A stretch of DNA of 52,744 bases, taken from NCBI GenBank assembly GCA_002436065.1, contig DIXP01000035.1, forward strand, positions 1-52,744. The letters are read 5' to 3'. Shown here piece after piece: positions 8,119-16,758 of the stretch. The position numbers and the translations under genes are program-made. The notes under the pieces are model-generated. The model ran no database searches. It worked only from the letters and a program-made list of their open reading frames with translations, and had not been told where the DNA came from. The stretch's first letter is position 1. Every line of letters starts with the position of its first letter. The DNA comes from Chloroflexi bacterium UBA6077. Its GTDB lineage: Bacteria > Chloroflexota > UBA6077.

Positions 8119-8975
8119 CATACTCGTTGTATCCCGGGTGCAGCCTGCACTCCACCGGAGTCGAATACGGCGCCTCCACTCATGCGGTCATCGATGCGAT
8201 GGGCATAGAGATGAGAGAGTTGGACGATTGGAACTGCTGCGGGGCTTCTTCGGGCCACGCGGTGGGCAACGAGTTGGGGGTAATGCTGGCCGGCCGTAAC
8301 CTGCTGATCGCACAGCAGACAGGAATGGACCTCGTGGTACCCTGCGCGGCCTGCTACAGCCGCCTCCGGCATGCGCAGCATAGTCTGTCCGAGGATGGCG
8401 GTCTTCAGCAGAAACTGGGAACGAGCGTTGGCATCGCCTGGAAGGGCGGCGTGGAGGTGGAGTCGCTGCTCTCCGTGATGGTGGACAGGGTTCCTTCAGA
8501 GGAGATCTCGAAACGAGTTAGGAAGCGTCTTTCGGGCGTGAAGGTGGCTGCATACTACGGATGTCTGCTGGCCCGACCTCGCTCGGTTACTCATGCTTCC
8601 AACCCCGACCAACCTATGGAGATGGATAATCTGCTGTCATTGCTTGGCGCGGATCCCATGGAGTGGTCTTACAAGACCGATTGCTGCGGGGCGGGACTCA
8701 CCATGTCGCGATCCGACCAAGTGAGCAGGCTGGTTGGCAAGTTGGTGGACAGGGCCGCGGAAGCCGGCGCCGAGTGTATAGCGACGGCCTGCCCGATGTG
8801 CCAGGCCAATTTGGATATGCGGCAGGGCGATCGGAAGATGCCGGTGTTCTACTTCACGGAGCTGATGGGGTGGGCCTTCGGGCTACCCGAGGCCGATAAG
8901 TGGTGGTCGAAGCACCTGATCGATCCGCGACCAGTCTTGCGGAAGGCAGATGGTGTTGGTGCGGCCGCGAGATAG
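8115..8975 (+). CDS. hdrB: Heterodisulfide reductase subunit B-like protein 2
   Basis: Second CCG-domain subunit, 286 residues, GTG start overlapping hdrC by GTGA. Both noncubane-cluster motifs are intact: YPGC9, WNCCG (about 40), CAAC (about 77); YYGC (about 152), DCCG (about 193), CPMC (about 225). It shares the family ending (VFYFTELMG, DPRP) with the first HdrB. Two complete HdrBC pairs in one operon suggest either two disulfide sites or two separate electron exits, one per HdrA. Confidence 0.9.
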   Translation: MTYSLYPGCSLHSTGVEYGASTHAVIDAMGIEMRELDDWNCCGASSGHAVGNELGVMLAGRNLLIAQQTGMDLVVPCAACYSRLRHAQHSLSEDGGLQQKLGTSVGIAWKGGVEVESLLSVMVDRVPSEEISKRVRKRLSGVKVAAYYGCLLARPRSVTHASNPDQPMEMDNLLSLLGADPMEWSYKTDCCGAGLTMSRSDQVSRLVGKLVDRAAEAGAECIATACPMCQANLDMRQGDRKMPVFYFTELMGWAFGLPEADKWWSKHLIDPRPVLRKADGVGAAAR

Positions 8976-9138
8976 GGTATCTGAAGCGCGGGCGAGCGCG
9001 TTCCGTTTCGCCTTGTGCTAGGGGCAGCAGCGGGCGGTGTCCGCTCGCGGCAAAATGGATCGAGGTGGTGCACGCCCTATGGGTAAGAAACGCCGTAGGC
9101 GGCCTATACCGCAGGAAAATCGGGAGAATATCCGTACC

Positions 9139-12100
9139 ATGTTGGAAGAGAACGTAGTAGAGCAGCAGCCCTCCGGCAGCACTGGCGTGCTGGTGGTGGG
9201 TGGTGGGCTGGCTGGAATGCAGGCATCCCTGTTGCTGGCCGCCTCGGGCGCGGATGTGTACCTGGTGGATCGCGCTCCCGCCATAGGCGGCCACCAACCC
9301 TTGCTGGATAAGACATTCCCCACCGACTCCTGCGGGCTCTGCTTCATGTCGCCTCGGCGGCACGCGGCGTACTGCCCGTTTGTGGAGTGCGAGCGGAGCG
9401 AGCGGGTATCGGTGCTGGTTTCGACTGAGGTGATGGGTCTCAGCGGAGAGCCCGGCAACTTCTCGGTGCGGCTGTTGGAGAGGGCACGAGGGGTTGACGC
9501 GAGCAAGTGTACCGGATGTGGAAAGTGCTCCGAGGTGTGCCCGATTACCGTGAAGAGCGAGTTCGGTGGCGGGCTGGAATCGCGCAAGTCCATATACCGG
9601 CCCTTTGCCCAGGCGGTTCCGGACAGCTACCTCGTCGATTTCGAGAGCTGCACGCGGTGTGGTGAGTGCGCGAAGGTTTGCCCCACTAAGGCGGTGAGGC
9701 TGGATGAAGGGGACCGCGAACGGACCATACAGGTAGGGGCTGTGATTTTGGCCCCTGGTTTCAAGCCGATAGACGGTGCGCTGAAGACCGAGTACGGCCA
9801 CGGGATCTATCCGAACGTCGTAACCAGCATTCAGCTGGAGCGAATGCTGGGGTACGGAGGCCCGACGCAGGGTCTAGCCCGCCGTCTCTCGGATGGGGAC
9901 ACCGCAAAGAAAGTAGCCTTCATCCAGTGCGTCGGGTCGCGGGACTCGTCGTGCGGGAAGGACTACTGCTCGTCCGTCTGTTGCATGTACGCGGCGAAGC
10001 AGGCGACGTTGCTGACGCAGCGTGTCGCCGGAGCGTCGGCCACTATCTTCCAGATGGACCTGCGCTCGTTCGGTAAGGGGTACGACAAGTACATCGGCCG
10101 CATGCAGGCCGAGGAGGCGGTAGAGTACCGCCGGAGTGCAGTGTCGACGGTGAAACAGGTGCCAGGGAGTAAGGACCTGCTGGTCAGCTACATTGACAGT
10201 GACGGCGTGCAGCAGCAGGAGCAGTACTCCATGGTAGTGCTGTCCGTCGGAATGGAACCCTCGGAAGGGGTTGGGGCGCTGGCCGAGCGGTTTGGGCTGC
10301 AGTTGAATGGCGGTGGCTTCCTGGTGGGCGGAGAGATGGCTCACGAAGAGACCGCAGTGGCAGGAGTGTTCGTAGCCGGTGGCGGCCGCGAGCCGATGGA
10401 CGTGGCAGATGCTGTGGCCGAGGGCGCGGCTGCTGCGGTAAGCGCCGCGCGGCTGCTGGGGCTGAAGGTAGGTTTGGCGGCGAGCCCTCACCCCGACCCT
10501 CTCCCTCAAGGAGAGGGAGAAGATGGTACCCCTGTCCAGGAGCCGGCTGGAGTGGTAGAGGTTGCCGGTGAAGGAGCTTCGCCCAAGCAGCCCGCTACTG
10601 AGGCGCCGAAGGTGGGTGTGCTGCTGTGCGATTGCGGCGGTGAGATAGGGTCTTGCCTCAACCTGCAGGCGCTCGCCGAAGAAGCTGAGCGGTGGTCCGA
10701 GGTAGGATATGCGAAGGTAGTTGATGGGCTGTGCCAGGCTGCGAATGCGTCGCTGCTGGCGGAGGCCGCAGGGGGCAACGGCGTCGACAGGCTGGTCCTG
10801 GGCGTGTGCGCCCGCCGAAGGGTGGAGGAGCCGCTGCAGGTGATGGCCAAGGAGGCAGGGCTGAATCCACAACTGCTCGAGCTGGTCAACCTACGAGAGC
10901 AGGTCGCCTGGGTGCACGGAGGGGATCTCCCGGCCGCTGATAGGAAGGCTGAGGGGCTGATAGGAATGGCCGTGGCCAAGCTAGCCAAAGCTCAGCTAGT
11001 CGTCCAGAGCATGACGGAGATTCCTGCATCGGCGCTGGTGGTAGGCGGAGGAGTGGCCGGCTTGGTGGCTGCTACGGAGTTGGCCGATCACGGCGTTGAG
11101 GTGTGGCTTGCGGAGCGGGATGCGGCACTGGGTGGTGATCTGAGCCAGGTGAAGAGTAACGGCTCCGCTGAGGAGAGGCTGCTGATCGACCTGGTGAGGC
11201 AGGCCGAGACCAACGATCTGGTCCACGTGATGATGGGCGCCGAGGTGACCGGCGTGACTGGACATCTTGGAGCCTTCCAGAGCAGCGTAGTGGTAGGCGA
11301 CGAGAGCCAGCAGTTGAGCCATGGTCTGGTGGTGCTGGCGACCGGAGCCGAGGAGGTGCAGCCCGGAGGGTACCTGTTGGGCGAGCACCCGGGGGTCATC
11401 ACTCAGACCCAACTCGAGCAGCGATTGGCCGAGGGGAACGGCTGGGCCCGCGAGCACAAGAGCGTCGCGATGATGCTGTGCGCTGGTTCCCTGGAGGAGG
11501 GGCGTAATTACTGCAGCCGCACCTGCTGCTCACAGGCCGTGGCGAACGCGCTGCGAGTGAAACAGCAGAACCCCGAAGCCAGTGTCTATGTGCTGCATAG
11601 GGAGATGCGGACTTATGGCTTCTTCGAGCAGCAGTACGAGGCAGCGAGGCGAGCAGGGGTGATCTTCCTGCGATATGACGGCGATCTAAGGCCAAAGGTG
11701 TCTGCTGCTGGCGATGCGCTGGCGATTGCCGTTGGAGAGCCCCGGCTTGGTGAGTCGATCAGCCTGCGGGCGGACGCCCTGGTCCTTGCGGTGGGTGTTC
11801 AGCCGAGGCAGGTTGAGTCTCTGGTGAAGCCGTTGGGTGTTGGGGTGGACGAGCACGGTTTCCTGGTGGAGACCAACGTGAAGACGCGCTCGACGGAGGC
11901 CAAGAGGGCAGGGGTGTTCCTGTGCGGAAGCTGCCAGGGACCGAAGTCTCTGGCCGACACGATGGTTCATGCCAAGGCTGCCGCGATGCGAGCCGTGGCA
12001 TTGCTGAGCGAGGGTCCTACCGAGACCCCTGCTACGCGACCGAGTGTCAACACTCGGATATGCAGCGGGTGTGGGCTGTGCGTGGAGGCGTGCGCGTATG

Positions 12101-12261
12101 GGGCCCGAGTGCTGGATCTTGAGAAGAACGTATCCAATCTGGTGGAAGTGCTGTGCCAGGGGTGCGGCGCATGTGCCGCAGTATGCCCTAATGGTACTAC
12201 CCAGCAGGCTGGCTTCACTGGAAGCCAGATGCTGGCCCTGCTGGATGTAGCGGCGGACTAG
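9139..12261 (+). CDS. hdrA: Tandem HdrA-HdrA fusion flavoprotein
   Basis: About 1040 residues holding two HdrA-type FAD units. The first half starts directly at the FAD fold (VLVVGGGLAGMQAS), has two ferredoxin motifs (CTGCGKCSEVCP, CTRCGECAKVCP) and the HdrA VGSRD and SSVCCMYAAKQA motifs, but lacks the N-terminal HdrA domain. The second half begins with that domain (VGVLLCDCGG), has another FAD fold (LVVGGGVAGLVAA) and SRTCCSQAVANA, lacks the internal ferredoxin, and ends in two ferredoxin motifs (CSGCGLC, CQGCGAC). The linker at about residues 449-475 contains a translated family-1 repeat (PHPDPLPQGEGE). The start is uncertain: in-frame GTG/ATG codons lie at 9037, 9055 and 9079, but 9139 has GGGAGA upstream and begins just before the conserved fold. 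Related architecture includes the HdrA-like QmoA and QmoB. Confidence 0.87.
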   Translation: MLEENVVEQQPSGSTGVLVVGGGLAGMQASLLLAASGADVYLVDRAPAIGGHQPLLDKTFPTDSCGLCFMSPRRHAAYCPFVECERSERVSVLVSTEVMGLSGEPGNFSVRLLERARGVDASKCTGCGKCSEVCPITVKSEFGGGLESRKSIYRPFAQAVPDSYLVDFESCTRCGECAKVCPTKAVRLDEGDRERTIQVGAVILAPGFKPIDGALKTEYGHGIYPNVVTSIQLERMLGYGGPTQGLARRLSDGDTAKKVAFIQCVGSRDSSCGKDYCSSVCCMYAAKQATLLTQRVAGASATIFQMDLRSFGKGYDKYIGRMQAEEAVEYRRSAVSTVKQVPGSKDLLVSYIDSDGVQQQEQYSMVVLSVGMEPSEGVGALAERFGLQLNGGGFLVGGEMAHEETAVAGVFVAGGGREPMDVADAVAEGAAAAVSAARLLGLKVGLAASPHPDPLPQGEGEDGTPVQEPAGVVEVAGEGASPKQPATEAPKVGVLLCDCGGEIGSCLNLQALAEEAERWSEVGYAKVVDGLCQAANASLLAEAAGGNGVDRLVLGVCARRRVEEPLQVMAKEAGLNPQLLELVNLREQVAWVHGGDLPAADRKAEGLIGMAVAKLAKAQLVVQSMTEIPASALVVGGGVAGLVAATELADHGVEVWLAERDAALGGDLSQVKSNGSAEERLLIDLVRQAETNDLVHVMMGAEVTGVTGHLGAFQSSVVVGDESQQLSHGLVVLATGAEEVQPGGYLLGEHPGVITQTQLEQRLAEGNGWAREHKSVAMMLCAGSLEEGRNYCSRTCCSQAVANALRVKQQNPEASVYVLHREMRTYGFFEQQYEAARRAGVIFLRYDGDLRPKVSAAGDALAIAVGEPRLGESISLRADALVLAVGVQPRQVESLVKPLGVGVDEHGFLVETNVKTRSTEAKRAGVFLCGSCQGPKSLADTMVHAKAAAMRAVALLSEGPTETPATRPSVNTRICSGCGLCVEACAYGARVLDLEKNVSNLVEVLCQGCGACAAVCPNGTTQQAGFTGSQMLALLDVAAD
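10485..10520. repeat. Family-1 repeat inside the coding sequence
   Basis: CCCTCACCCCGACCCTCTCCC followed by TCAAGGAGAGGGAGA, closely matching the repeat at 2499-2531. It is in frame, adds 12 codons, and lies precisely between the two HdrA halves, where a flexible linker tolerates it. Confidence 0.8.
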
Positions 12262-12350
12262 CACAGCGACGAGTAATGAGTGATGAGACTCGTTCCATCA
12301 CTTAACACTCATTTCTCGTCAGTAATCACTCGACTCTTGAGAGGTACACC
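12262..12350. other. Imperfect palindrome in the hdrA-mvhD gap
   Basis: GACGAGTAATGAGTGATG (12268-12285) is nearly complementary to CATCACTTAACACTCATTTCTCGTC (about 12296-12320), giving a long interrupted hairpin. It resembles a dispersed intergenic repeat rather than a terminator, as no T-run follows and the operon appears to continue. Confidence 0.45.
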
Positions 12351-12773
12351 ATGGCAGAGTTTGAGCCTAAGGTCATCGCCTTTCTGTGCAACTGGTGCTC
12401 CTATACCGGCGCCGACCTGGCCGGCACGACGCGTTCCCAGTATCCCTCCAATGTCCGCATCGTGCGGATCATGTGCACTGGGGCACTGGATCCCATCTAT
12501 GTGGTGAAGCCGCTTCTGGAGGGGGCGGATGGGGTGCTGATCAGCGGGTGCCACCCCGGGGACTGCCATTACGTTAGCGGCAACCTGAAGGCTCGACGCC
12601 GGATGGCCACCCTCAAGACCGTCCTTTCCGAGTTCGGACTGGAAGAGGAAAGGGTGTGGGTTAGATGGATCTCGGCCAGCGAGGGCAGGCGCTTCGCTGA
12701 GACGGTCCACGAGATGGTTGGTCGACTGAAGGAGTTGGGACCCAATCCGCTGGCCGTTCAGTGGGCCATATAG
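12351..12773 (+). CDS. mvhD: MvhD-like [2Fe-2S] electron-transfer subunit
   Basis: 140-residue protein of the F420-nonreducing hydrogenase delta family. In methanogens MvhD bridges HdrA to a hydrogenase or formate dehydrogenase and carries a [2Fe-2S] cluster. The five family cysteines are visible: CNWCSYTGADLAG (13, 16), RIMCTG (about 42), and GCHPGDCHY (about 67 and 72). No MvhA/G hydrogenase genes are in the window, so its partner is more likely the FrhB/FdhB-like protein encoded 10 bases downstream, or a complex encoded elsewhere. Confidence 0.9.
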   Translation: MAEFEPKVIAFLCNWCSYTGADLAGTTRSQYPSNVRIVRIMCTGALDPIYVVKPLLEGADGVLISGCHPGDCHYVSGNLKARRRMATLKTVLSEFGLEEERVWVRWISASEGRRFAETVHEMVGRLKELGPNPLAVQWAI

Positions 12774-12783
12774 GGGACGTGCA

Positions 12784-13923
12784 ATGAGTGTAGAAGCTTT
12801 GCTACCGAGATCTGGACGGAGCGTAGAGGAGGCCATCAACGGCCTTCTGGCCTCACTGATGGAGAACGGGGTGGTCGATGCGGTGCTGGTGCCGATGGAG
12901 CTGCCCTCCGGCCAGAACGTCACGCAGGCATTGATCCGGGACAGGTCCAAGCTCCAGTCGGCGGTTCCAGTATCCCCCGTGATGCCTGTGAACTCGGCGA
13001 CGGTGGTATCCAACCTGACGGTGGACCAAGGCAAGGGGAAGCTCGGGGTGGTGCTCCGCTCCTGCGAGGCACGCGCTCTGGTGGAGCTGGTCAAGCTGAA
13101 GCAGGCGAGCCTTGAGAACGTGGTGGTCATTTCCGTCGATTGCCCCGGCAGTTACACCGTGGCTGACTATGCCTCAATGACCGGCTCCATGGGCGGGGGC
13201 GCCCCCAAAGCCCATCGTTTTATGGAGAAGGCGCTTCAGGGCGACACGCTAGCTTGGGATGGGCACGGCTTGCGGCCCGCGTGCCAGATGTGCGACCGGC
13301 CAGCGGCGGAGTTTGGGGATGTCCGCATTGGCTTCTTCGGACTCACCTCCAAGGATGCCCTCTCCGTCGAGTTGAGCGATGAGATTGCCGCCGTGGGGTT
13401 GGAGAAGCTGGGGCTGGCGGAAGGCAAGGCTGAGGGACGGGCAGCGGTGGTGGACCAGTTGGTCAAGCAGCGGGAGCAGGCAAGGGATGCGGCCTTCGCC
13501 GAGGTTAGGGCTGCGTCGGGTTCGCCCGCCGGACTGCTGAGCTACTTTTCGGCCTGCCTGACCTGCCACAACTGCTCGGTTAGCTGCCCAATCTGCTACT
13601 GCAAGCAGTGCGTCTTCACTACTGCGACGTTTGAGCACTCCTCCAGCCAGTACATGAGACGGGCCGAGAGGAAGGGCGCGCTGCGGATGCCCGGCGACAC
13701 GGTGCTTTACCAGCTCACCCGAATGAACCATATGGTGACCTCCTGTGTAGGCTGCGGCCAGTGTGAGAGCGGCTGCCCGAGCCGGATCCCGCTGGCGGCG
13801 ATCTTCCGGAGCGTGGGGCAGAAGGTGCAGGCGATATACGACTACGTACCAGGGCGAAGCCTGGAGGAACCGCCTCCAGTGACCACCTTCAGGGAGAAGG
13901 AACTGTCGTTCGTTTCGAGGTAG
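12784..13923 (+). CDS. FrhB/FdhB-family Fe-S flavoprotein (coenzyme F420 hydrogenase/dehydrogenase beta-like)
   Basis: 379 residues. The middle has the beta-subunit signature around LRSCEARALVELVKLKQ (about 82-98) and the VDCPG element typical of this flavin-binding family. The C-terminal part has an extended cysteine cluster, CLTCHNCSVSCPICYCKQC (about 258-276), then a ferredoxin motif CVGCGQCESGCP (about 320). Family members oxidise or reduce F420 or pass electrons to a catalytic formate dehydrogenase subunit; which applies here cannot be read from sequence. It starts 10 bases after mvhD, so the pair probably forms an electron entry or exit module for the Hdr complex. Sure of the family, not of the substrate. 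Confidence 0.8.
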   Translation: MSVEALLPRSGRSVEEAINGLLASLMENGVVDAVLVPMELPSGQNVTQALIRDRSKLQSAVPVSPVMPVNSATVVSNLTVDQGKGKLGVVLRSCEARALVELVKLKQASLENVVVISVDCPGSYTVADYASMTGSMGGGAPKAHRFMEKALQGDTLAWDGHGLRPACQMCDRPAAEFGDVRIGFFGLTSKDALSVELSDEIAAVGLEKLGLAEGKAEGRAAVVDQLVKQREQARDAAFAEVRAASGSPAGLLSYFSACLTCHNCSVSCPICYCKQCVFTTATFEHSSSQYMRRAERKGALRMPGDTVLYQLTRMNHMVTSCVGCGQCESGCPSRIPLAAIFRSVGQKVQAIYDYVPGRSLEEPPPVTTFREKELSFVSR

Positions 13924-13960
13924 CCGACTACTGACCGCTAAGGGAAGGAGGCAAAGGAAA

Positions 13961-14857
13961 GTGCCAAACATCGAAGTGGGGGCCGACTTCTACGAGGTCC
14001 TCAAGGACACGGCCGGGGAACTGTACTTCAGGTCTCAGGTCGACATTCCCCCGGACGTCCGAGCCGCGCTGAACAAGGCGGCGGAGGTTGAGACCAACCC
14101 GGCGACCAAGAGCATGCTGCAGATCATGCAGAAGGCCGTCGCAGTGGGCGATGAGAAGTGCATGCTGGTCTGCCAGGACACCGGCATCCCGATCTATTAC
14201 GTCACAATCGGTACCAAGTTGAACGTTGATGGCGCCAAGATCCGCGAGGCGATCACCGCCGGTGTGCAGAAGGCTACGAAGGAGAACAACCTGCGCTCCA
14301 GCGTCGTTTCACCGATCAAGCGCGAGAACAACCAGAACAGCACCGGCAAGGGCATCCCTGTGATCCACTGGGACTTCAAGGCAGACTCGGATTGCCTTGA
14401 CATTCTGCACATCCCCAAGGGCTCGGGTTCTGAGAACATGTCCTTCCTGAAGATGCTGATCCCAGCTGAAGGACTGAAGGGCATCAAGAAGGTCGTGTTG
14501 GATTGCGTGGCTGAGGCCGGCGGCAACCCCTGCCCGCCGACCATCATCGGGGTTGGCATTGGCGGCAACGCCGAGGTGTGCGTTGGGCTGGCCAAGAAGG
14601 CTGCCTACCGTCCTGTCGGGTCGCGAAATGCGGATCCGGATATCGCTGCCCTGGAAGATGAGCTTCTGGCTGCTGTGAACTCACTGGAATCCGGACCTCA
14701 GGGGTTGGGTGGCGTGACGACTGCCTTCGACCTGCATATCGAGGATGCGTGGACCCACATCACGCAGAATCCTGTGGCCGTGACCATGCAGTGCTGGCGC
14801 GGCGAGCGGCGGCGGGCCATGATGTGGGCCGATGGCCGCGTCGAATTCGGGTACTAG
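13961..14857 (+). CDS. Class I fumarate hydratase, alpha subunit (TtdA/FumA N-domain type)
   Basis: Iron-sulfur hydratase subunit of 298 residues, expected to interconvert malate and fumarate with the following beta subunit. Visible family elements are VCQDTGIPIYYV (about 69-80, first cluster Cys), the SGSENMS stretch (about 157), GGNPCPPTIIGVGIGG (about 186-201, second cluster Cys) and PVAVTMQC near the C-terminus (third cluster Cys). L-tartrate dehydratase has the same two-subunit build; placement after a fumarate reductase-type flavoprotein favours fumarase. GTG start with AAGGAGG about 10 bases upstream. Confidence 0.87.
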   Translation: MPNIEVGADFYEVLKDTAGELYFRSQVDIPPDVRAALNKAAEVETNPATKSMLQIMQKAVAVGDEKCMLVCQDTGIPIYYVTIGTKLNVDGAKIREAITAGVQKATKENNLRSSVVSPIKRENNQNSTGKGIPVIHWDFKADSDCLDILHIPKGSGSENMSFLKMLIPAEGLKGIKKVVLDCVAEAGGNPCPPTIIGVGIGGNAEVCVGLAKKAAYRPVGSRNADPDIAALEDELLAAVNSLESGPQGLGGVTTAFDLHIEDAWTHITQNPVAVTMQCWRGERRRAMMWADGRVEFGY

Positions 14858-14872
14858 GGGAGGAGAGTAGAG

Positions 14873-15466
14873 ATGGCTCACTACAAGTTGCAGACACCCC
14901 TGAGCGAATCCGATGTCAGGCAGTTGAAGGCCGGCGACACGGTCACAGTGGACGGCCACATCTTCGGTATCAGGGATGCTACCCAGATAGCGATGTTTGA
15001 CAAGGGGCGCAAGCCCGTGTTGGATCTGAATGGCGCCATCCTTCTGCATGTGGCTCCGAGCGTGAAGAAACTCGGGCCTGGCAAGTACGAGAAGGTATGC
15101 GTCGGGACCACGACCAGCACCCGGATGAACCGATTCACCCTTGGATTGCTCAGGGACTACGGGGTTCGGGCGATCACCGGCAAGAGCGGCCTCTACCAGG
15201 ATAGTGTGGACGCGATGAAGGAGTACGGCGGAGTCTACTTCGCCATCGTCGGTGGCGCGGCTTCAGTCGAGACTCTGCAGGTCGAGGAGATCGAGAAGGT
15301 CGACTTCGAGGATCTACTGCCGGAGTGCCTGTGGCAGTTCCGAGTCAAGGACTTCGGGCCGCTCACCGTCGCGATCGACTCTCACGGGAACAACCTCTAC
15401 GCGGACGTGAAGGCGAAGGTTCGCGACAATCTGAAGAGGGCGTACAAGAACGTAGGGGTAGAGTAG
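14873..15466 (+). CDS. Class I fumarate hydratase, beta subunit (TtdB/FumA C-domain type)
   Basis: 197 residues. It contains the swivelling beta-domain landmarks: GILLH-like GAILLHVAPSV, GTTTSTRMN (about 81), the substrate-binding ITGKSGLYQDS stretch (about 102) and YFAIVGGAA (about 123). It lies 15 bases after the alpha subunit with a GGAGGAG site, and is the last gene of the redox operon, ending just before a large hairpin at 15476. It completes the hydratase that could supply fumarate to, or take it from, the flavoprotein at the operon's start. Confidence 0.88.
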   Translation: MAHYKLQTPLSESDVRQLKAGDTVTVDGHIFGIRDATQIAMFDKGRKPVLDLNGAILLHVAPSVKKLGPGKYEKVCVGTTTSTRMNRFTLGLLRDYGVRAITGKSGLYQDSVDAMKEYGGVYFAIVGGAASVETLQVEEIEKVDFEDLLPECLWQFRVKDFGPLTVAIDSHGNNLYADVKAKVRDNLKRAYKNVGVE

Positions 15467-15475
15467 ACCTGTTAA

Positions 15476-15527
15476 GGCAATAGAAAAGGGGCGGGATGCG
15501 TGCGCATCCCGCCCCTTTTCTATTGCC
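15476..15527. terminator. Bidirectional terminator/palindromic repeat
   Basis: A perfect 25-bp inverted repeat (15476-15500 / 15503-15527) with an A-run in the left arm and T-run in the right arm sits between convergent genes, so it could stop transcription from both sides. Its GGCAATA...TATTGCC ends recur in the hairpin at 26247-26290. Confidence 0.8.
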
Positions 15528-15536
15528 CTCGGGTAG

Positions 15537-16694
15537 CTACATTGTTGTCTGGATGAGTGTCTTGATCTCCTCGATGCTAGGTATGCGGGGGGTGGTGTTC
15601 TGGATACCGCTGGAGTCGGAGTCGGCGGCCAGGACATCGATCTTGTCGGCGGTGACGCCCACTTGAGTGAGCCTCGTGGGCACGCCGATGTCCTTGGCCA
15701 GCTTCGCGACCGCATCCACCGCCTTTCGTGCTGCCTGATCCTTTGGCAGACCTGTTACGTCCTCGCCCATGACCTCGGCTACCTTGGCGAGCTTCTCCGC
15801 CGCCACAGGGAGGCAGAACTCCATGACCGGCGCGAGCATAAGGGAGCAGGCCACACCGTGGGCGACGTGGAAGTGGCCGCCCAGGGCGTGGGCGATGGCG
15901 TGCACGGCGGTGAGGCGGCCGTTGGAGAAGGCGAGGCCCGCCGTCATGGAAGCATAGAGCATGTCGGCGGCTGCCGACTCATCCGAAGGGTTGGCGACGA
16001 AGGCTCGGAGCCGTTTGGCTATGACGCGAGTGGCCTCCAGGGAGAGGGCCTCGGTGAGCACCGAGGATCCTGAGGAGAGGTAGGACTCCACGGCATGGGA
16101 CAGGGCATCCATGCCGGTGGAGGCGACCACGGCCGACGGCAGGGAGGTCAGCAGCAGTGGGTCGAGCACCGCGGTCTTGCAGACGTTGAGGGTGCTGCGG
16201 ACGGAGACCTTGTAGTTGCGGGTGCTGTCGGTGACCACGCAGGTCTGGGTGACCTCGGCGCCCGTGCCTGCGGTGGTGGGTATGGCGATGCTGGGTGCGG
16301 GGGTGTTGGGCACCTTGTTGGCGCCCCCGTACAGGGTGATGGGGCCTGGGTTAGTGGCGAGGATGCAGGTGGCCTTGGCGGTGTCCATGGAGGAGCCGCC
16401 GCCGAGACCGATGGCCAACTCACAGCCATTCTGGACGAACAGGGCGTAGCACTTCTCGACGGTGGTGACGCTGGGGTTGGGCTCCACGCCGTCGTAGACG
16501 GTGACCGCCAGCCCCGCGGCCTCGAGAGGCTGGACCACCCTCTTGAGGACGCCTGCCCCGGCGACGCCCTTGTCGGTGGCGATGAGCAGCTTGGAGGCGC
16601 CGAGGGCCTTCACCTCGTCGGCGATGGATGCAACTGATCCTGGTCCGAAGACGATCTTGGTTGGTGCGTAGAACAGCCAGTTGGATAGGGTCAT
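15537..16694 (-). CDS. Iron-containing (group III) alcohol dehydrogenase
   Basis: 385-residue NAD(P)-dependent dehydrogenase of the Fe-ADH family. It shows the N-terminal FGPGS element, the nucleotide-binding GLGGGSSMDTAK (about 98) and PTTAGTGAEVT. Metal ligands are supplied by GMDALSHAVE (Asp and His) and AHALGGHFHVAHG (two His). The start has GGAGGA upstream. It lies 64 bases downstream of the TRAP genes on the same strand and may be cotranscribed. Its substrate could be a short alcohol, a diol or a hydroxy acid; sequence alone does not decide. Confidence 0.9.
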   Translation of the reverse strand: MTLSNWLFYAPTKIVFGPGSVASIADEVKALGASKLLIATDKGVAGAGVLKRVVQPLEAAGLAVTVYDGVEPNPSVTTVEKCYALFVQNGCELAIGLGGGSSMDTAKATCILATNPGPITLYGGANKVPNTPAPSIAIPTTAGTGAEVTQTCVVTDSTRNYKVSVRSTLNVCKTAVLDPLLLTSLPSAVVASTGMDALSHAVESYLSSGSSVLTEALSLEATRVIAKRLRAFVANPSDESAAADMLYASMTAGLAFSNGRLTAVHAIAHALGGHFHVAHGVACSLMLAPVMEFCLPVAAEKLAKVAEVMGEDVTGLPKDQAARKAVDAVAKLAKDIGVPTRLTQVGVTADKIDVLAADSDSSGIQNTTPRIPSIEEIKTLIQTTM

Positions 16695-16758
16695 TCTCCG
16701 AATCCTCCATACCAGAGTGCCGCGGCCTTTCAGACCACAGCGTGCAGACTGTTGTGCG

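Noticed and set aside
4047..12261. Qmo complex of sulfate reduction
   Set aside because: HdrA-like flavoproteins occur in Qmo, but there is no membrane QmoC and no aprAB or sat gene, whereas complete HdrBC pairs are present.
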